Shown here piece after piece: positions 58,600 to 64,000 of a stretch of DNA of 64,000 bases (positions within the stretch are counted from its first letter, which is position 1; each line of letters starts with the position of its first letter). Below the pieces are notes generated by a model. That model was given only the letters and a program-made list of their open reading frames with translations. It ran no database searches and had not been told where the DNA came from. This DNA comes from Calamus simplicifolius (taxonomy: Eukaryota; Streptophyta; Magnoliopsida; Arecales; Arecaceae). Location: NCBI GenBank assembly GCA_900491605.1, contig UESW01004621.1, positions 582,772-646,771 on the forward strand, written 5' to 3'. A program made the position numbers and the translations under genes.

Positions 58600-60395
58600 T
58601 ATCTATATTTTATTCTTTTTTAAAAAAGTTTTTGACAAATTTTTGTTTTAAGTTAGGTCTATATCCTAAACCAGCTTTATCATATATAGCTCTTTGATTG
58701 CTTAACAATAAATTAAGTTTTTCAGAACTATAAGTAAATTTATCAACAATATTCTTATATTTATCAACTTCCTTCTTTAGCTTATCATTTTCATTGAAAA
58801 TTGATTCTCTTTCTTTTGTCATATCTTCTTTTTCAGATTTTAGCATTTTAATTTCATTAGTAATATCATCCTTTTTCTTTAACAAGAATTGAGTTATCAT
58901 TTTTCAAAGATTTGTATTTCTTTTTCAAAACTTTAAAATCATCTACTAGTTCATTGAAAGCTTCAAATAATTCATCAAATGCAAGCTCATCATTAGGGTT
59001 TTCGGAACTTACCTCGCTGTCGTCGTTTGCCATAAAGCAAATGTTTGCAACTTCTTTTTGTTCTTCCTCTGAAGAGGATTCATCGCTGTCACTCCAGGTT
59101 GCAACATAGGCTTTCTTCTTCTTCTTGTAAGTCTTCTTTAATTGTGGACAATCGTATCTAAAGTGCCCCAGTTTCTTACACTCATAGCAAATCAAGGGGT
59201 CTTTCTCTTTGTCCTTGTCCTTTTCCTTTTCTTTTTCTCTTTCCATCTTAATTCCAAATTTCTTCTTGTGGAAGGGTCTCTTTCTTCTCATGAATTTTTT
59301 GAATTTTCTTGCTAGAAGAGCTGTCTCATCATCATTATCATCATTATCACTGCAGCTCTCCTCACTTTCAGCAGCCTTAAGAGCTATAGTCTTTTCTTCT
59401 TCACATCTTCTTCTATGTGCTGCTTCATAGTTAATTCATGGGTCATAAGGGATCCAAGTAGCTCCTCCAAGGGTAAGGTGTTGAGGTCCTTGGCTTCTTG
59501 GATTGCTGTCACTTTTGCTTCCCAAGTCCTTGGTAGTGACCTAAGAATTTTGCGAACAAGTTCAGAATTAGTATAGGTCTTGCCTAGACTTTTCAAACCA
59601 TTTACAATATCGGTGAATCTAGTATACATGCATGCAATAGTTTCAGTTTGCTCCATGCTAAATAATTCATATTTATGAACAAGAATATTTATTTTAGATT
59701 CTTTACTTGATTAGTACCCTCATGGGTAACCTCTAATCTATCCCATATTTCTTTTGCAGAATTGCATGTAGAAATGTGATTAAATTCGTTTGCATCTAAT
59801 GAACAATACAAGACATTCATGGCCTTAGCATTGAGCTGAGCCATTTTCCTATCATTATCATTCCAATCCCTTTCGGGTTTAGGAACAATAGAGCCATCAA
59901 CAATGTGTGTGGGTGTGCTAGGTCCATTAATTATAACACTCCATAATTCATAATCAGAAGCTTGAATGAATATCCTCATTCTTGCTTTCCAATATGAATA
60001 GTTGGAACCATTAAATAAGGGAGGTCTATTTGTAGAATGACCTTCAGCAAATGAGATCCAACTTGAGCTGCCATTTGGATCTTTAGCTCTTGATCGTGTG
60101 ATCTCAAATGAGCACTTGCTCTGATACCAATTGTTCCAGATCCTTAGGGAGGGCTGAGTGCAATGGAACAGATAGAGCCATCAACAATGTGTGTGGGTGT
60201 GCTAGGTCCATTAATTATAACACTCCATAATTCATAATCAGAAGCTTGAATGAATATCCTCATTCTTGCTTTCCAATATGAATAGTTGGAACCATTAAAT
60301 AAGGGAGGTCTATTTGTAGAATGACCTTCAGCAAATGAGATCCAACTTGAGCTGCCATTTGGATCTTTAGCTCTTGATCGTGTGATCAGATTCAA
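58600..60395 (-). pseudogene. Sirevirus B gag with zinc knuckle and coiled coil
   Basis: Start MNLITRSRAKDPNGSSSWIS at 60395, then the UBN2-type capsid: RPPLFNGSNYSYWKARM, ASDYELWSVIINGPSTPTHI, AKEIWDRLEVTHEGTNQVKN (59979-59690) and RFTDIVNGLKSLGKTYTNSE. The zinc knuckle CYECKKLGHFRYDC lies near 59190-59149 (CX2CX4HX4C), after a Lys/Glu/Asp-rich run. An acidic region and a long coiled coil (58900-58610) follow. Frame changes near 59690, 59390 and 58870 break it. The N-terminal part is duplicated (see 59882-60424). Confidence 0.85.
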
Positions 60396-60424
60396 ATGAG
60401 CACTTGCTCTGATACCAATTGTTG
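59882..60424 (-). repeat. Direct duplication of gag start plus primer binding site
   Basis: Segment 59882-60135 recurs as 60165-60424. Both run from GAACA-ATAGAGCCATCAACA text through ATGACCTTCAGCAAATGAGA to CTCTGATACCAATTGTT, so both contain the initiator-Met tRNA primer site. A spacer of about 29 bp (CAGATCCTTAGGGAGGGCTG and on) separates them and matches no other part of the element. Only the right copy touches the LTR. Confidence 0.9.
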
Positions 60425-61883
60425 GCCAGATGGCAACCCAAGGGGGGGTGAATTAGGTTCTTAAAAAATTTAACCTTTTTTTTTTTTTAGCTATTGGCTT
60501 TAAGATAAATGAAATTGATGCAATGCAAATATAAGCACAAACAAGGAGATAGAGATAGAGATAATAGAAGCACGGCAAACACAAAGATTTTATAGTGGTT
60601 CGGTGTATCCAACACCTACGTCCACTCCCAAGATTCACTTGGGTCCACACTATAATCGACTTGATTACAGTCGAGTTGTTTTACAAGATCACAACTCACA
60701 ACTTGTTGTTTACCCGGGATCACAACGAACCCAGCCGGTTTTCCGGGCTCACCAGCACAAAACCCTAAACTCAAGCTAATCTAGCTTGACCCGAGGTATA
60801 CAACCTCCACTAGTTCAATCCCCCTGATAGAACTAGCAAAAACAAGATAGAATAATGTTTAAGATATAAGACAGCTCCTTAAATGAGCAAATATTCAAAT
60901 AAATGAACAAGGTTTAGAAAAGCCTGTTTGAAGTGGATTGGATTTGAGCTTTTCTTCTTTTCTTCTTTTCCTCTTCTCTTTGGAGATGTTGAATCAGGCC
61001 TCAGCTTTGATTCGTTGCAAATGTTGTAGATGAGAAGTTGGAAATCTTCAAAACAGAGCTTTTTCCCTTTTTGGAATCCTTTGATTTTTCAATTTGAACG
61101 CCTTGGATTCTTCTTTGAGCTTTTTGAGTGGAAGGATTTGAGTTTGAATACTTCTCTTTGGATTTCAGGCTCAAGACTTCTCGGATTTTTGATTTGAATA
61201 TTCTCCCTTTTTTCATTTTTCCATTCTTATTTTTCAAACGGGCGTTCTCCCCTTTTTATAGATTTTTTTAATCCATTTTTGGGAGAAACTAGCCGTTGGA
61301 AGTGTACCTAGAAACAAAATATATCCGTTAGAAGTTAGGTAAAAAGGAATATTACCGTTAGAGCTGATCTGGCATTTTAAATTTTCATCCAGATAGGTTG
61401 GAGTCGGCTCCAACTTTTCAGGTGTCGGCTCCAAGTCGTTTATCCAAAAATAGAAAGTTCTGAGTTCGTTGAGGAGTCGGCTCCGAAAAAGTTAGGTGTT
61501 GGCTCAGAATACTGTGTGTCGGCTCCAAGATGCTCAAAAAACAAGCGTTCTGTCCCCGCATCGGAGTCGGCTCCAGACACTGTAAGTGTCGACTCTGAAA
61601 CTCTAGGTGTCGGCTCCGAAACTCTAGGTGTCGGCTCCGGACCGTATCAAAAATCAGAAGAATATTTGACTGGCCATGGGGTCGGCTCCAGGAATTCTAG
61701 GTGTCGACTCCAGGTTCTAAACTTTGAAACTTGAGATTTGCAATTGATTCAAAACTCATTTCTTAATACCTTTAAATCGATCAAATATTTTTTTCTGCCT
61801 GAAACACTTGTCAAATCCATTAGTAATCAAATAAATATACTCAATTCCTTTATTAATCATCAAAATCAATAATTGGGTCAACA
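60420..61883 (-). repeat. 5' LTR of Sirevirus B
   Basis: TGTTGGCCAGATGG at 60420 to GGGTCAACA at 61883. Motif array 61399-61715 and TATA (TCTATAAAAA) near 61262-61253. The canonical primer site abuts it at 60403-60419. Confidence 0.9.
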
Positions 61884-61958
61884 ATCCATCGAGCGACATG
61901 GCACCCCTTCTGCTGGGTGGGAAGCACACCTACACCATCAAAGGGGTAGAGGGTCATC

Positions 61959-62624
61959 TGATGTGGTTGATCAGGCTTCGTTAGTTATAGGCTAATGGGA
62001 GGTGCCTGCCATCACCTTGGCCCCGACCTTGGCCTCGGCCTCAACCTCGGCTCCGGCCTCGACCTTGGCCCCAGCCTCGATCTCGGCCTGGACCTTGGCC
62101 TCGACGCCGACCTCGGCCTTGACCTCGGTCTGGACCTCGGCCTCGGCGCTGACCTTGGCCTCGGCGTCGACCTCGGCCTCGGCCCCAACCTCGGCGTCGA
62201 CCTCAGTCCTGACCTTGGCCTTTGTGCCTAAGGGCCCCATGTGGTTTGGCAGATGCCTGAAACTATCACGTGGCCCACCAATCTCCCATATCCCTGCGTG
62301 GCCACTACCGATTGCAGTACCTGTTTAACACGGCCAGGCCCACCAAACCACTACGACGCTGCACCTGGCAGAGGGATGGCACAATAAGGTACCTCTGACA
62401 ATCTCAGAAAAAGTTGTGGCCTATCCCCCACTAGTCCTGTCATATGTCCTCTGCCAATGGCGGCGTCTCCAATCCAGCAACCTTCCAGAAGGGGTAAGAG
62501 GGACCCCCAAGCAGGTATAAAAATCTCTCTCTTAGAACGAGGGGGGATCTGAACTCAAGCTCTCAAGCTATTTTCCATTAGCTCTTTCTTCACTGTTCCC
62601 AAGTCGCTTACTTGAGTGTCGGAG
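61959..62624 (+). repeat. 3' LTR of Tat B, truncated by a Copia LTR
   Basis: Begins TGATGTGGTTGATCAGG after the polypurine tract at 61940-61953, and matches the 5' LTR through CTTACTTGAG. It has an expanded GACCTCGGCC-type repeat at 62015-62225. It stops at GTCGGAG (62624), where the 5' LTR would continue for about 120 bp. 61884-61958 is Tat B sequence between the Sirevirus insertion and this LTR. Confidence 0.85.
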
Positions 62625-64000
62625 TGTTGGGAATTATATCCTAAAGCCAATCATTTGATGATTGTGCTGATGTAAATTGTATATAATTGATATATTAATA
62701 AAAGTTATTTGGCAGTTTATTCATTACAAGAACATCTTTTTAATACTCCTGAAAGTAATGAAGCCCTTAGGATCTTCCTCACGATAAAGGAGGATTTATA
62801 TTAGAAGGTCCTTAAAAGAGTTCGCGACCAAATGATATACTATGACAGGGCCATAGTACTATCAATTATAGGACATTGTATATCATATTTGTTGGTTATC
62901 CTCTTAACCAAGGAGTGTAGAGACACTGGTATGACATACAGGTGAAAGTGTAGGAGTACATTTCACCGAACGTGACTCATTTCCAGATACTCTGCTGTCA
63001 AGAGTTAATCCAAGAAGATATAGGTATAAGTATCCTTTAGACCTGAAGATTATAACCAGTGGCTTACAAGCAACTCATTGTACTTAGGTGCCAGACCACC
63101 TGGATTTCTAATCCAGCTACGAAAGGTTACTGGGTGCAGTCAAGTACTTGTGGTAGTCAGTTGTGGATCAAGATGGAATTTGACCTATCCCGTTAAAAGG
63201 AGAAATGCTTGTATTTCAATTTAGCAAGACCTTGGTCAAGGCACTTCATGTGAAAGTCACATGATCACTAAAGTTGAAATCACTTTATGAATTTGCTATT
63301 TAGAGTTGACAGGCTCTTAAGCCATCCTTAGCATTTGTGGTCAAGAGGATGAATTATACGGTAACTATTTCTTAGGGTTCTTGGAGTTTGCTCGGCAACT
63401 CTTCGACCTATCCGGACGTTGGGTTCCATTGCTAGATGGACACATCGATTAGTATAGAAAGTTGTTTCTATGCTACCGGCTTAGGTTCGAACCTAGAGAG
63501 TCACACGCATAGAAGTTTCCTAGGATGATCTATTTGCTGATCAACGATTGAGAATCGTATATGATTTAATTAATCAATTTGATTGATTGAATTATCTCAA
63601 TTGGGTTAAGTACAATTGAATAAGATTCAATTTGGTTTAAGTCTATTAGAAGGACAAGTCAATTTCAAATATTGATTTGAAATTAGACTTGATTTGAATT
63701 TAAATAGATTCAGGACTAGCCAAATTTGATTTGGGCCCATGATCTATGTGGGTTAAGTCAAATAAATTCAGATCAGAACTCAAACCTCTTGATATGGATC
63801 TCATATGATGAGATGGCTAAAATCTCATCTCATGAGATAGAATTTAATGCATGACATTTATTTACTGAACGTCGGATTTATCCCTCGTCTCTTTGGTTTT
63901 CTCCGAACGACGAAACTAAACCAAACGCCGCGACTCCTTGGTTTTCTCCGAACGTCGAAATTAAACCAAGCGCCGCGCCTTCGACGTCTCTTCGCTTTTG
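62625..64000 (+). mobile_element. Copia-type LTR, cut by the window edge
   Basis: Starts TGTTGGGAATTATATCCTAA, a common start of Copia LTRs in plants, exactly at the break in the Tat B LTR. No coding sequence in 1376 bp. The right border lies outside the window, so it may be a solo LTR or the 5' LTR of a whole element; this is the youngest insertion in the Tat B LTR. Confidence 0.7.

Larger units (their letters stand above)
51640..61883 (-). mobile_element. Complete but coding-defective Sirevirus-type Copia (Sirevirus B)
   Basis: Minus-strand element with both LTRs (51640-53138 and 60420-61883), a primer site matching initiator methionine tRNA (TGGTATCAGAGC on the minus strand, just left of 60420), gag, pol, a motif array, the extra 3' ORF and repeated polypurine tracts (AGGGGGAGCT-type text near 53230 and 53250, AAAAAGGGGAGAT at about 53140-53152). 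The leftmost few bases of the 3' LTR are altered (CGGCAACCCAAG where TGTTGGCCAGATGGCAACCC is expected), and no clear target duplication was found. Inserted into Tat B between its antisense ORF and its 3' LTR. Confidence 0.9.
36456..62624 (+). mobile_element. Tat-type Gypsy element (Tat B), interrupted by later insertions
   Basis: Two LTR segments with the same start (TGGTGTGGTTGATCAGG at 36456 and TGATGTGGTTGATCAGG at 61959) bracket, in order, a primer site, gag, pol, a tandem array, an antisense ORF and a polypurine tract AAAGGGGTAGAGGG (61940-61953). Three later pieces lie in it: a truncated Tekay-type Gypsy with a nested solo LTR (42967-49405), a full Sirevirus (about 51640-61883), and a Copia-type LTR that cuts the 3' LTR at 62625. 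Its own parts total about 9.5 kb. Confidence 0.8.

Noticed and set aside
61995..62328. Long open frames with regular peptides on both strands (LGLGLDLG-type and TLASAPTS-type)
   Set aside because: They come from the GACCTCGGCC-type microrepeat of the Tat B LTR; any 6- or 12-bp unit gives open frames in several phases. No start context or homology.
1..64000. Bacterial-type systems (CRISPR, phage defence, operons)
   Set aside because: No spaced direct-repeat arrays, no Shine-Dalgarno-linked gene runs; all coding parts are plant transposons or a spliced plant gene.

Overview
The window reads as nuclear DNA of a flowering plant, probably a monocot; I cannot name the species. The evidence is the mix of plant retroelement families (Sirevirus-type and other Copia, Tat- and Tekay-type Gypsy, an L1-like LINE with its own RNase H, a tRNA-type SINE) and one spliced plant GDSL esterase/lipase gene. 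More than 80% of the window is transposon, mostly decayed and inserted into one another. No tRNA, rRNA, CRISPR or bacterial-type operon was seen.

Layout. 1-4575: 3' part of a plus-strand Sirevirus-type Copia element (RNase H end, an extra ORF downstream of pol, repeated polypurine tracts, 3' LTR), inserted into the next element. 4576-12830: minus-strand Tat-type Gypsy remnant with an intron-bearing ORF on the opposite strand (plus), a 64-bp tandem array, and RNase H-integrase. 12874-14720: minus-strand GDSL esterase/lipase in five exons, one of them joined by a GC-AG intron and one carrying a 1-nt deletion. 15185-21164: near full-length LINE with target-site duplication and poly(A). 21175-24182: mostly unassigned AT-rich DNA, a SINE, and a reverse-transcriptase scrap of an old Copia. 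24183-33267: a complete but broken Copia element, inserted inside that old reverse transcriptase; its 5' LTR holds a solo LTR and its 3' LTR holds another LTR fragment. 33268-36455: the rest of the old Copia, decayed GDSL fragments and small repeats.

36456-62624 is one plus-strand Tat-type Gypsy element broken up by later events. In order it has a 5' LTR, gag, pol, a 48-bp tandem array, a 5'-truncated Tekay-type Gypsy whose LTR carries a solo Sirevirus LTR, the antisense ORF, a whole minus-strand Sirevirus with both LTRs, and the 3' LTR. That 3' LTR is cut at 62625 by another Copia-type LTR running off the window.

The only likely host gene is the GDSL enzyme. The most unusual signals are: palindromic GTCGAC-type motif arrays present both in the Sirevirus U3 and just upstream of the element's extra 3' ORF, at conserved spacings in two copies; the spliced antisense ORFs of the Tat elements; a duplicated primer binding site and gag start in the Sirevirus at 59.9-60.4 kb; a LINE and SINE sharing a 3' tail; and the layered insertion history. 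All readings are by eye; family names rest on motif recognition, not on database searches.
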